From Lamellibrachia satsuma (taxonomy: Eukaryota; Annelida; Polychaeta; Sabellida; Siboglinidae), in contig BSQZ01000038.1 of the NCBI GenBank assembly GCA_033239005.1, positions 372,001-436,000 on the forward strand: a stretch of 64,000 nucleotides of DNA. The letters run 5' to 3'. Below, in pieces: positions 51,031-62,830 of the stretch (position 1 is the first letter of the stretch; every line of letters starts with the position of its first letter). A program made the translations under genes and the position numbers. The notes below the pieces were generated by a model. That model was not told the DNA's origin and did no database searches. It worked only from the letters and a program-made list of their open reading frames with translations.

Positions 51031-51275
51031 TGCCTTGAAGTAAATGTTACACCTGTCATTACACCTGTCATTATGAAGATGCCGACGACGATGCCGATTT
51101 CTCTGTTTGCAAGCATCAAATTGACACTGTTCGTTGACTTCCACGTTGCGAAGACGCCAATGAGGAAGATGACGAGGTAGAAGGCAATGACAGCGAAAAG
51201 TGCCACGATGTTCACATCGCCACGTCTCACTGTCGACGTAGAAGTTGCGGGCGCTGATCTGAGGGTGATATATTC

Positions 51276-51533
<258 letters not shown>

Positions 51534-51606
51534 AAATTAAGGATGTATACCATGTGCCCTTCCTCCTTTTTCCCTGCTGTACAGGGGTGAGGGTCAGGGG
51601 CGAGAG

Positions 51607-52250
51607 TCAGGTAAAGTATTGTCGAACCATTCTTTCTGTGCTTTCTTTCCATAGTTTTCTATCGGCCGATCTTCTCATGTCCCTCCTCACGCAGTTCTCC
51701 CACCTCAACTGTGGCCTTGCCCTTTTCCTACGTCCTTGATGTTTTTCCACCTCTGCTCTCTTTGCTAGTTTGCTTGCATCCATTTTTACCAAGTGGCCTG
51801 CACATCTCATCCTGCTTCTCACCAATATTCCTGTTAGGCTGCATTGAATCCCAACCTCTTTCCTTAGTTCGTTCATCCTTCTTCTGTCCACCCTCTTTGT
51901 TCTTGTTATTCGAGAAACCCAGTTATTCTAACACACTTGCAGCTTCTGTTGTTGTTGTTCTGTCAATGCCACTGTCTCCGGACCATACAGGCATGCTGGT
52001 GTAACACACGTTCTCAGGACTTTCCCTTTCAGCTTTTTTTTATTTTTTTTCTATCCAACATGACTCACTCTACCTTTCTCCAAGCATTCACTCCGGCTTG
52101 TGTCCGACATCGCACTTCTGCTGCTGAATGCGTATCCTCTGTAACCATTCCTCCAAGGTACACAAATCCATCCACTTGCTTCATCTCCTTACCATCCAAC
52201 CTGATGTTCAACTCCTCTCTCTGGTGTCCAACACACATCACTTATGTGAA
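51607..52250 (-). mobile_element. Decayed non-LTR RT 3' end
   Basis: Minus-strand translation with a few stops reads LNIRLDGKEMKQVDGFVYLG, HSAAEVRCRTQAGVNAWRKVE, KVLRTCVTPACLYGPETVAL, DRRRMNELRKEVGI, RMRCAGHLVKMDASKLAKRA and [16 protein letters not shown]. This is the thumb and C-terminal region of a LINE reverse transcriptase (YLG, CLYG, AGHLVRM and GRPxLRW signatures). No catalytic core remains in the window. Confidence 0.75.
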
Positions 52251-53035
52251 GTGAAGTTTAAAAATTTGAAAGTTCAAGACTGGCAAAACATTATGTCTGG
52301 TTAAGGGCCTGAAGGTAAGTCTGATATTCTATTGTTTTGTACCGGTAAAAAAGTTAGCAGAAAAACAGGTATTTACGAAGGTTTTTACAAGTTATTTCAT
52401 GAACTACTAAAGATATCTGCAACAAATTGGCAGACAAGCTTAGGGCACCAGTAGCTGGCGTCTGCACCTCTGGGTTAGCCATAGGAGTGTTAGTAATGAT
52501 TTTACATACATATGAACATTTTTCTTTTGTTATGTTGCAGTAAGCAGAAACGGGCAGTGGAGGCAATGTAAGCACTAAACACTAGCCTGAGGTACAAAAG
52601 CCAGCTATTGTGGTGTATTTAACCACCACCAAATACCAAGGCTATCATGCTTATGGTATTGTGAGAATTTTTTTCAAAAGCATGAGCAAATTTTCACTTC
52701 CGGAATGCTTGTTTTTTTTAAATAAATAATTTTTTAGCATATAAATATTACTTTTAGCCTCAAAATAAGACCTTTATAAGAAAGATACCATTCAGTTTCA
52801 AACAAGTATGCCAAGTTTTGTGTAAACAGATGGCCAACAGAATTTTTCTAATTTTTTGAAGAATTTTGCACGAAAATTTGGCTAGTAGTGCTGCCTTAAA
52901 ATCGCAGGAGAAAATTTGCTTCAGAATGGTCACAGGAGAAACGTTGCTTCACCTTGCTTCTTCTACTGACATGTCTTCATCCAGCCATTCATTGAGGTGG
53001 CTGATATTCTACCCTCAGTGGACATCCACATTGTG
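52251..53035. other. No gene seen
   Basis: AT-rich sequence with short frames only. Confidence 0.4.
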
Positions 53036-53170
53036 TACAGATTCCTAGGTCAAAAACAGAGCTACATCTCAACTCATATATATCTAGGACAAGTCGACTG
53101 TGGAACTCCCTCAGTAGTTATTAGGGGCATGAGACTGAGCAAGGTTCCATGTTTCGAAGGTTACTAAAAA
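53036..53170 (+). mobile_element. Possible LINE C-terminal tail
   Basis: The plus frame reads IPRSKTELHLNSYISRTSRL, WNSLSSY, a stop, then FRRLLKTDL. This resembles the LWNSLP...FRRxLKTxL tail of L2/CR1 reverse transcriptases. Short and with a stop. Confidence 0.4.
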
Positions 53171-53228
53171 CAGATTTGGGGGAAACCTGGATGTTATGTC
53201 CGGCGTGAGAGTGCAGGGAAAGAGGTAT

Positions 53229-53697
53229 AATATCGCTCACAGGACATCAGCACCCCCTTGTACTGCATGATGGAAATCAGCAGCGTTCCCTAGTGACGAA
53301 AGGACAGTTCAAGGAGTGGTCAAGGTGTCCTGTAAAAAGGGGTCAGAGGTCATCCGATGTAAGGGAGCAGCGGCAGGGGCGAACATCATTCATTAACAGG
53401 GATCAAAGGGCCTGACGAGGAAATGAGAAAGGAACAAAATATGGTATTGTACAAGTGCACATTTATTTTATTGCCAAAACTTTCCATTATTTTTACTGCC
53501 ATTAAGACTATTTTAAAAAGCTATGGACTGGTGGTCAACGTACAGAGAGCGAGTGAAAGAAGGTGTTTTTTTAACAGTGTGCATTCGTACAATACTGTGT
53601 TTTGTTCCTTTCTTGTTTCCGTCACTAGGGAGCGTTGCTGGTGTCCATCGTGTAGTACTACAGCCGACAGGGGCGCTGATGTCGTGTGAGCGATATT
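53229..53697. mobile_element. Foldback-like inverted repeat
   Basis: The left side (TATAATATCGCTCACAGGAC at 53229, CCCTAGTGACG near 53290, GAAAGGAACAAAA near 53428, TATTGTACAAGTGCACA near 53444) reappears in the same order on the opposite strand from 53697 down to about 53565. The left arm has an extra about 100 bp. Fold-back DNA transposon or two opposed copies of one repeat. Confidence 0.55.
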
Positions 53698-53830
53698 ACA
53701 TTGTTTGATAAATAGAAACAAAAGAAAAATATAGTGTGGTCTGACCCCTTTACCAATTTACGTGTTTACGTTAAACAAAAACCCAGTTAGCTACACAACC
53801 TTAAGTAACTTTGTACACAACCTTCCTTAC

Positions 53831-54035
53831 CTGCGCTGCCGTTGTGGAACCTTCCAGCTTTTGATCAGACTCAGCTTCCCATCAGACAGGTTAATCTCAA
53901 GGGGGAAGTCCGGAGCCCACACCTGGAAGAAAAAGAAGCGTGTGTGACGTCCATATTTAGCGATTACACACACACACTGGTGGCGCCATGGGTCTCCGAG
54001 CCATCCATGTACACCACGTTGCATGCCTGCGCCAC
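53831..54035 (-). CDS. TMEM132-like exon (partial gene)
   Basis: On the minus strand the exon starts after a strong acceptor (pyrimidine tract, then TGCTAG) and ends CGCAG before GTAAGG. It encodes VAQACNVVYMDGSETHGATS, a (GT)6 run, then VIAKYGRHTR, FQVWAPDFPLEI, NLSDGKLSLIKSWKVP and QRQR. The pattern CxxVxxxGxE, then VWxPxxPLxIxLSDxxLxxIKxWxVP, is characteristic of the extracellular part of TMEM132 family single-pass membrane proteins. The two halves are in different frames; one GT unit fewer would join them. Alternatively a very short intron (about 53 nt, donor in the GT run, acceptor TTCCAG at 53923) separates two exons, leaving 53831-53922 as a clean 92-nt exon. No other exon of this gene was found, so flanking DNA is probably intron. 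Confidence 0.65.
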
Positions 54036-57000
54036 CTAGCAGAAAAAACAAAATCGATATTAATATCGGAAACAAGATGAACCATAACATGAAAAGTAAA
54101 CAATGGTAAAACAGAATAGTGGTCTCACCTCACTACGACATTCCTATAAGAATATTAAAATTTTTTATTTTATTTTATAAATTAAGTTGGAGGATATTTT
54201 GGCGTGTTGTGAAAACATTTTGTTGTGGCAAAAAAGTCCTAGAAGTGAACTGATCAAGTCGCAAACTTTACAAATTTTTGGTCGAAATCTGTTTTTTTTA
54301 CATTAAATTATATTTAAAGCCATATAATCCATACAAATCTTTTGAAAAAAATTATTGGTTAATCGATCTGTAGCATTCCTGTTCTAATCAAATGTCGCCA
54401 TCTATCAAGTTATAAAACATACCTAACATACCCTTAAAATAATTTGAACAGTCTTTAAGAGTTTTATGTGTATTTTTATTATTATTTTTGTGAATGTATT
54501 TATTTGTTTATTTCATGTTTTTTAAGGAAAATGCACTATATAAAAATAGGTGTTTTTATTATTATTATCATGTGGCAGGACAAAGTCTTCACACGGCTGT
54601 CTGTACATTCTAGTGGAGGCAGCAGCTGCCAGTCATGAACAGTTCATGAATAATTCACCAACTGTTCATGAACAGTTTATGAATGCTCACCCAAGACAAG
54701 CTTAGGTTCATGTGGGCAATGTATGATCATCGACACATCGGTGCTTGGCGTAACACAAGGTTCTGTTCCCATTTCACAAAAAACTTAAACTTGACGTGGT
54801 ATTTGTTCCAGGAATCATGCAGGAATTATTGCTGTTGTCACCAGGACACGTATTCTTGAAATACGGTCGCTCACAGAATATCTATTACCAAAACAACATT
54901 GCGAATTTAAGATTATAATGCAACCCTGCCAGTCTTGGCTGAGGTTCAACATGGATTATGTAATACTTCTGTAGGCCTATTCAGTATTTAGCACAACGAA
55001 ATATTTATGAAAAATTTTACAAATTCGTAGGTTTTTTGAGAATATGGGCCCAGAGCACTGTCTGCCATTTCAGTTTAAGGGCCATCCTCAATTTGCTTTT
55101 TTGTTTGTCTTTCAAATTGTTTTCACAATAAAATTAAACCTATCCAGCATCCACTATGACATTCTAACTCAACTGTAATCATCGGACAGACTACTAAATT
55201 ATTTTTTACTGGGTCAAGTAAAAATTCAGTGGGGAAAATGATGGCAAAAGTGGCTCCGTCTTTATATATTATACTATAAGGCTACTTAAACTTTCACTAG
55301 TTACATAATCTTACCATCAAAGTCAATTCTGTGATTTATTAAACTGACTCTACATATTAGTTAAACTATTTACCCATGTGACTACATACTTGAACATCAA
55401 CAAATCTGATTAGCAATTGGCTAAATCAATTGCAAAGGAACTTATTTGTATAATTAATAAAGACTGGTATAAGATATGGGCTAATTATCTATGTGTAATT
55501 CGTAGCATTGCAAATGCCCATTACTTGTAAGTAAGTACAATATATCTGAAAAACATCTCCACCTCTAGCAGATAGAGGTGCTTAACTGTGTAAATGTTTT
55601 GTTGAATGTTGTCAATTGTTCAGAGTTCAGAATAAGACCATGGCAGACCCAGGCAGAATTTTATAATTAACACTTATTGTGAACCAGGGTTGAAAAAAAA
55701 TTATTATTTTTTTTAAACTAAAAATAATTTTTTTTTATTTCAATCGGATTTTTTTTTACTGCAATCTATGCATTAGCTATGACCTGCCTGACTGGCCCCT
55801 AGTAACCTAGGGCATCAATCCCCCACCCCTGACACCAGGCAATACCTGTAGTGTGAAGGTAATAAGTGGCCCCATTGATCAACATTGTGGGAAAGGGAGA
55901 TACTGCACACACTATTACAACAAGGGACACACGCTTCTATCCAGACAAATGACTCAGCAACCAAGACGAATGGAAGCCATTCAGTAAATCTACAATCGAT
56001 TAATCTTGTAATAACAAAAACTGTCTTGTTGTAGACAGAGCCGAGTGATAAATCACACCATAAAGCAATGAGATATAAAAGACCAGTTTCACGAACATAC
56101 ACAAAGGTTCTTAGGTTGAAGCAGTTATTAGTTATTAGGGGGACCAGGGGAGGGGGGATGGCGGATAAAACTGTATTATGAATAAGCAATCTAGAAAACA
56201 TAGTATGGTTGCATGCCGTTTTAGCTTCGCAAATGTGTGCAAAACATTTCTAGAATACAACACTAAATCAGATTTAACACATCCTACCAAGATTCAGATA
56301 TTATTTTGAAGAACCATATATCTTCAGTGGATGTTTCAATTGCTTTACTTAAATAAAACTATCTGGACCATGTTACTGAAACATATATATTATATATGTG
56401 TGTGTCATTAGACATACACCTGAGATTGTTTTAAATGTGTTTAATATGCCCTTGAGAAACCGCATTTACTGAAATCACAGCATGTCTTTTTATATATGCC
56501 ACAATGTTAGGTTTTTAAAGGGATTATCAGCATTGTAGTCACAAACAAGAACAACAGCTAATTATTATTTAAATTATATATCATCATCTGCATATAAAAC
56601 TATTCACGCACTACATATTTTAACATCAACAAGTCCACTTCGATGGGTTAATTGACCCTTAAATTTAATTTAAAATAATTAATTTCATTTAATTTTCTTC
56701 TGAATTAATTTTATTTTATATTTCAATTCTACCGACATAATTATGCACCATTTACCAATGCAGGTAGACAACATAGCTCAACAAAATGCTGCACTTAAGA
56801 CATGCTTTCACTAATTATGAAGTTGGATCTTAAGTCACGTTCCAATGAATAAGAACAAAGCTGGTTAGAAGTTATTATGACAGGATTAAATCAGATTACA
56901 CAGATTTCAAGTTGACTTGACCAGTAGCCTAAGGATACAGGACTCGCATATGCATTTCTCTTGAGTTAACCAAGGGGGTATGTGTCCTGCTAAACCGAGA

Positions 57001-57488
57001 CAGAAAGCACCATTTGACAACCTCAGAAAGTACCTAATGCCTTTCATGGTAAATTACATATATGCGCTGTGTGGGTGATTTTATACACACACTAAATACT
57101 GTAATCCGTTGCAGCTTCTGACTCTGTCTAATGTATACACAAGCTGGAGCCTGGTGTGTTTATTTCTGGCCAGGAATGAGTTCCTAGTAAGTGAATACTT
57201 AAATGACACTCAACAACTAGTGGCTACTAACCTCTAGCCTACCTTTGGGGTACAGCAGTTTTTAATGTTTGGTCATTTTAGTGGAAAATCAGTTTTTATA
57301 ACATATCTACAGAGGTGAGCCTAACAGCAATATTAGTAAGGAGTAAGGAATTGGTTGAAATAAGCATTAATTGCATTGATGCGTATGTGCGTAATATAAA
57401 GAAGGAAGGAATTTATGCTTCCAATCTACGCAAGTTGCCATGTAATGAATTGGCAATCGTTTTTTTTTTATATTACTTGTGTATGACT
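54036..57488. other. AT-rich sequence, probably intron of the TMEM132-like gene
   Basis: No further exon, RNA gene or repeat family recognised. GTTCATGAA is repeated near 54640-54680. The open frame at 55815-56201 on the minus strand resembles nothing known and is not supported. Confidence 0.4.
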
Positions 57489-60400
57489 GTGGAAGGGGAA
57501 TGGTTGACATAGAGTGGATGCGCTTAGAGTGGAGGGTGGAAGGGGAATGGTTGACATAGAGTGGATGCGCTTAGAGTGGAGGGTGGAAGGGGAATGGTTG
57601 ACATAGAGTGGATGCGCTTAGAGTGGAGGGTGGAAGGGGAATGGTTGACATAGAGTGGATGCGCTTAGAGTGGAGGGTGGAAGGGGAATGGTTGACATAG
57701 AGTGGATGCGCTTAGAGTGGAGGGTGGAAGGGGAATGGTTGACATAGAGTGGATGCGCTTAGAGCGGAGGGTGGAAGGGAATGGTTGACATAGAGTGGAT
57801 GTGCTTAGAGCGGAGGGTGGAAGGGGAATGGTTGACATAGAGTGGATGCGCTTAGAGTGGAGGGTGGAAGGGGAATGGTTGACATAGAGTGGATGCGCTT
57901 AGAGTGGAGGGTGGAAGGGGAATGGTTGACATAGAGTGGGTGCGCTTAGAGTGGAGTGTGGAAGTGGAATGGTTGACATAGAGTGGGTGCGCTTAGAGTG
58001 GAGGGTGGAAGGGGAATGGTTGACATAGAGTGGATACGCTTAGAGTGGAGGGTGGAAGGGGAATGGTTGACATAGAGTGGATGCGCTTAGAGTGGAGGGT
58101 GGAAGGGGAATGGTTGACATAGAGTAGATGCGCTTAGAGTGGAGGGTGGAAGGGAATGGTTGACATAGAGTGGATGCGCTTAGAGTGGAGGGTGGAAGGG
58201 GAATGGTTGACATAGAGTGGATGCGCTTAGAGTGGAGGGTGGAAGGGGAATGGTTGACATAGAGTGGGTGCGCTTAGAGTGGAGGGTGGAAGGGGAATGG
58301 TTGACATAGAGTGGATGCGCTTAGAGTGGAGGGTGGAAGGGGAATGGTTGACATAGAGTGGATGCGCTTAGAGTGGAGGGTGGAACGGGAATGGTTGACA
58401 TAGAGTGGGTGCGCTTAGAGTGGAGGGTGGAAGGGAATGGTTGACATAGAGTGGATGCGCTTAGAGTGGAGGGTGGAAGGGGAATGGTTGACATAGAGTG
58501 GATGCGCTTAGAGTGGAGGGTGGAAGGGGAATGGTTGACATAGAGTGGGTGCGCTTAGAGTGGAGGGTGGAAGGGGAATGGTTGACATAGAGTGGATGCG
58601 CTTAGAGCGGAGGGTGGAAGGGGAATGGTTGACATAGAGTGGATGCGCTTAGAGCGGAGGGTGGAAGGGGAATGGTTGACATAGAGTGGATGCGCTTAGA
58701 GTGGAGGGTGGAAGGGAATGGTTGACATAGAGTGGATGTGCTTAGAGCGGAGGGTGGAAGGGGAATGGTTGACATAGAGTGGATGCGCTTAGAGTGGAGG
58801 GTGGAAGGGGAATGGTTGACATAGAGTGGGTGCGCTTAGAGTGGAGGGTGGAAGGGGAATGGTTGACATAGAGTGGATGCGCTTAGAGTGGAGGGTGGAA
58901 GGGGAATGGTTGACATAGCGTGGATGCGCTTAGAGTGGAGGGTGGAAGGGGATTGGTTGACATAGAGTGGGTGCGCTTTGAGTGGAGGGTGGAAGGGGAA
59001 TGGTTGACATAGAGAGTAGATGCGCTTAGAGTGGAGGGTGGAAGGGGAATGGTTGACATAGAGTGGATGCGCTTAGAGTGGAGGGTGGAAGGGAATGGTT
59101 GACATAGAGTGGATGCGCTTAGAGTGGAGGGTGGAAGGGGAATGGTTGACATAGAGTGGATGCGCTTAGAGTGGAGGGTGGAAGGGAATGGTTGACATAG
59201 AGTGGATGTGCTTAGAGCGGAGGGTGGAAGGGGAATGGTTGACATAGAGTGGATGCGCTTAGAGTGGAGGGTGGAAGGGGAATGGTTGACATAGAGAGTA
59301 GATGCGCTTAGAGTGGAGGGTGGAAGGGGAATGGTTGACATAGAGTGGGTGCGCTTAGAGTGGAGGGTGGAAGGGGAATGGTTGACATAGAGAGTGGATG
59401 CGCTTAGAGTGGAGGGTGGAAGGGAATGGTTGACATAGAGTGGGTGCGCTTAGAGTGGAGGGTGGAAGGGGAATGGTTGACATAGAGTGGGTGCGCTTAG
59501 AGCGGAGGGTGGAAGGGGAATGGTTGACATAGAGAGTGGATGCGCTTAGAGTGGAGGGTGGAAGGGGAATGGTTGACATAGAGTAGATGCGCTTAGAGTG
59601 GAGGGTGGAAGGGGAATGGTTGACATAGAGTGGATGCGCTTAGAGCGGAGGGTGGAAGGGGAATGGTTGACATAGAGTGGATGCGCTTAGAGTGGAGGGT
59701 GGAAGGGGAATGGTTGACATAGAGTAGATGCGCTTAGAGTGGAGTGTGGAAGGGGAATGGTTGACATAGAGTGGGTGCGCTTAGAGTGGAGGGTGGAAGG
59801 GGAATGGTTGACATAGAGAGTGGATGCGCTTAGAGTGGAGGGTGGAAGGGGAATGGTTGACATAGAGTGGGTGCGCTTAGAGTGGAGGGTGGAAGGGGAA
59901 TGGTTGACATAGAGTGGATGCGCTTAGAGTGGAGGGTGGAAGGGGAATGGTTGACATAGAGTGGGTGCGCTTAGAGCGGAGGGTGGAAGGGGAATGGTTG
60001 ACATAGAGAGTGGATGCGCTTAGAGTGGAGGGTGGAAGGGAATGGTTGACATAGAGTGGGTGCGCTTAGAGTGGAGGGTGGAAGGGAATGGTTGACATAG
60101 AGTAGATGCGCTTAGAGTGGAGGGTGGAAGGGGAATGGTTGACATAGAGTGGTGCGCTTAGAGTGGAGGGTGGAAGGGGAATGGTTGACATAGAGAGTGG
60201 ATGCGCTTAGAGTGGAGGGTGGAAGGGGAATGGTTGACATAGAGTGGGTGCGCTTAGAGTGGAGGGTGGAAGGGGAATGGTTGACATAGAGTGGATGCGC
60301 TTAGAGTGGAGGGTGGAAGGGGAATGGTTGACATAGAGTGGGTGCGCTTAGAGTGGAGGGTGGAAGGGGAATGGTTGACATAGAGAGTAGATGCGCTTAG

Positions 60401-62693
60401 AGTGGAGGGTGGAAGGGGAATGGTTGACATAGAGTGGGTGCGCTTAGAGTGGAGGGTGGAAGGGGAATGGTTGACATAGAGTGGGTGCGCTTAGAGCGGA
60501 GGGTGGAAGGGGAATGGTTGACATAGAGAGTGGATGCGCTTAGAGTGGAGTGTGGAAGGGGAATGGTTGACATAGAGTGGATGCGCTTAGAGTGGAGGGT
60601 GGAAGGGGAATGGTTGACATAGAGAGTGGATGCGCTTAGAGTGGAGGGTGGAAGGGGAATGGTTGACATAGAGTGGATGCGCTTAGAGCGGAGGGTGGAA
60701 GGGGAATGGTTGACATAGAGTGGGTGCGCTTAGAGCGGAGGGTGGAAGGGGAATGGTTGACATAGAGTGGGTGCGCTTAGAGCGGAGGGTGGAAGGGGAA
60801 TGGTTGACATAGAGTGGGTGCGCTTAGAGTGGATGGTGGAAGGGGAATGGTTGACATAGAGAGTGGGTGCGCTTAGAGTAGAGGGTGGAAGGGGAATGGT
60901 TGACATAGAGTGGATGCGCTTAGAGCGGAGGGTGGAAGGGGAATGGTTGACATAGAGAGTGGATGCGCTTAGAGTGGAGTGTGGAAGGGGAATGGTTGAC
61001 ATAGAGTGGATGCGCTTAGAGTGGAGGGTGGAAGGGGAATGGTTGACATAGAGAGTGGGTGCGCTTAGAGTAGAGGGTGGAAGGGGAATGGTTGACATAG
61101 AGTGGGTGCGCTTAGAGCGGAGGGTGGAAGGGGAATGGTTGACATAGAGAGTGGATGCGCTTAGAGTGGAGTGTGGAAGGGGAATGGTTGACATAGAGTG
61201 GATGCGCTTAGAGTGGAGGGTGGAAGGGGAATGGTTGACATAGAGAGTGGATGCGCTTAGAGTGGAGGGTGGAAGGGGAATGGTTGACATAGAGTGGATG
61301 CGCTTAGAGTGGATGGTGGAAGGGGAATGGTTGACATAGAGTGGATGCGCTTAGAGTGGAGGGTGGAAGGGGAATGGTTGACATAGAGTGGGTGCGCTTA
61401 GAGTGGAGGGTGGAAGGGGAATGGTTGACATAGAGAGTAGATGCGCTTAGAGTGGAGGGTGGAAGGGGAATGGTTGACATAGAGTGGGTGCGCTTAGAGT
61501 GGAGGGTGGAAGGGGAATGGTTGACATAGAGTGGATGCGCTTAGAGTGGAGGGTGGAAGGGGAATGGTTGACATAGAGTGGATGCGCTTAGAGTGGAGGG
61601 TGGAAGGGGAATGGTTGACATAGAGTGGATGCGCTTAGAGTGGAGGGTGGAAGGGGAATGGTTGACATAGAGTGGGTGCGCTTAGAGTGGAGGGTGGAAG
61701 GGGAATGGTTGACATAGAGTGGATGCGGTTAGAGCGGAGGGTGGAAGGGGAATGGTTGACATAGAGTGGGTGCGCTTAGAGCGGAGGGTGGAAGGGGAAT
61801 GGTTGACATAGAGTGGGTGCGCTTAGAGTGGATGGTGGAAGGGGAATGGTTGACATAGAGAGTGGGTGCGCTTAGAGCGGAGGGTGGAAGGGGAATGGTT
61901 GACATAGAGTGGATGCGCTTAGAGTAGAGGGTGGAAGGGGAATGGTTGACATAGAGTGGATGCGCTTAGAGTGGATGGTGGAAGGGGAATGGTTGACATA
62001 GAGAGTGGATGCGCTTAGAGTGGAGGGTGGAAGGGGAATGGTTGACATAGAGTGGATGCGCTTAGAGCGGAGGGTGGAAGGGGAATGGTTGACATAGAGT
62101 GGGTGCGCTTAGAGTGGATGGTGGAAGGGGAATGGTTGACATAGAGAGTGGATGCGCTTAGAGTGGAGGGTGGAAGGGGAATGGTTGACATAGAGTGGAT
62201 GCGCTTAGAGTGGAGGGTGGAAGGGGAATGGTTGACATAGAGAGTGGATGCGCTTAGAGTGGAGGGTGGAAGGGGAATGGTTGACATAGAGAGTGGATGC
62301 GCTTAGAGTGGAGGGTGGAAGGGGAATGGTTGACATAGAGTGGATGCGCTTAGAGTGGAGGGTGGAAGGGGAATGGTTGACATAGAGTGGATGCGCTTAG
62401 AGTGGAGGGTGGAAGGGGAATGGTTGACATAGAGTGGATGCGCTTAGAGCGGAGGGTGGAAGGGGAATGGTTGACATAGAGTGGATGCGCTTAGAGTGGA
62501 GGGTGGAAGGGGAATGGTTGACATAGAGTGGATGCGCTTAGAGTGGAGGGTGGAAGGGGAATGGTTGACATAGAGTGGATGCGCTTAGAGTGGAGGGTGG
62601 AAGGGGAATGGTTGACATAGAGTGGATGCGCTTAGAGTGGAGGGTGGAAGGGGAATGGTTGACATAGAGTGGGTGCGCTTAGAGCAGAGGGTG
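57489..62693. repeat. 47-bp minisatellite, about 110 units
   Basis: Unit begins GTGGAAGGGGAATGG and ends TTAGAGTGGAGG. Length variants are 46 (one G missing) and 49 (extra AG in ATAGAGAG); base variants are GAGCGG, GGGTGCG and GATGTGC. The 49-bp class appears only after about 59.0 kb. The consensus has 22 G and 3 C on the plus strand, so the strands are very asymmetric. 47 is not a multiple of three, so the minus-strand frames (MSTIPLPPSTLSAS and so on) are by-products. Confidence 0.97.
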
Positions 62694-62830
62694 GAAGAGG
62701 GGGAAGACCGCGACTGAGATGGGAGGACTGTGTAAAGAGAGATTTGGCGGGTGGTGGAGGGGAGAACGAAAACGAGGGATGAGGGAGTGGAGACGGCAGT
62801 GAAACGGGATCAGGGACGAAGAAGGAAAAA
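62691..62830 (+). mobile_element. LINE RT C-terminal remnant abutting the minisatellite
   Basis: The plus frame reads GRGGRPRLRWEDCVKRDLAG starting at 62693, the GRPxLRWxDxVxxDL signature of LINE RT tails, followed by a stop and a second-frame EWRRQ. It begins exactly where the last 47-bp unit ends. Confidence 0.6.

Larger units (their letters stand above)
46677..51215 (-). pseudogene. SLC5A7: High-affinity choline transporter (CHT1-like), copy C, multiply disrupted
   Basis: Remains of all eight exons in order. Exon 1 (51065-51215) is open but has a 15-bp in-frame deletion after FATWKS and a 12-bp duplication at the donor. Exon 2 is split into 50780-50800 and 50597-50663 by an AT-rich insertion, and its donor is GA instead of GT. 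Exon 3 (50183-50241) has lost its 3' half and donor. Exon 4 (49819-49967) is intact. Exon 5 (48902-49065) has lost one base, its acceptor is AAG, its donor is AT, and PWQ became PVQ. Exon 6 (48384-48518) has a 5-bp insertion. Exon 7 (47601-47801) has lost its 5' part and acceptor. Exon 8 (46677-47160) has a TAG at 47053-47055 and a deletion near the C-terminus. It cannot encode a transporter. Confidence 0.92.

Noticed and set aside
55815..56201. 128-codon minus-strand ORF
   Set aside because: No recognisable motif, no splice context that I trust, and ordinary AT-rich surroundings.
58883..62287. Minus-strand Ser/Thr/Pro-rich repeat ORFs of 74-186 codons
   Set aside because: By-products of the 47-bp minisatellite; the unit length is not a multiple of three, so the frame rotates, and ORFs end wherever 46- or 49-bp units occur.
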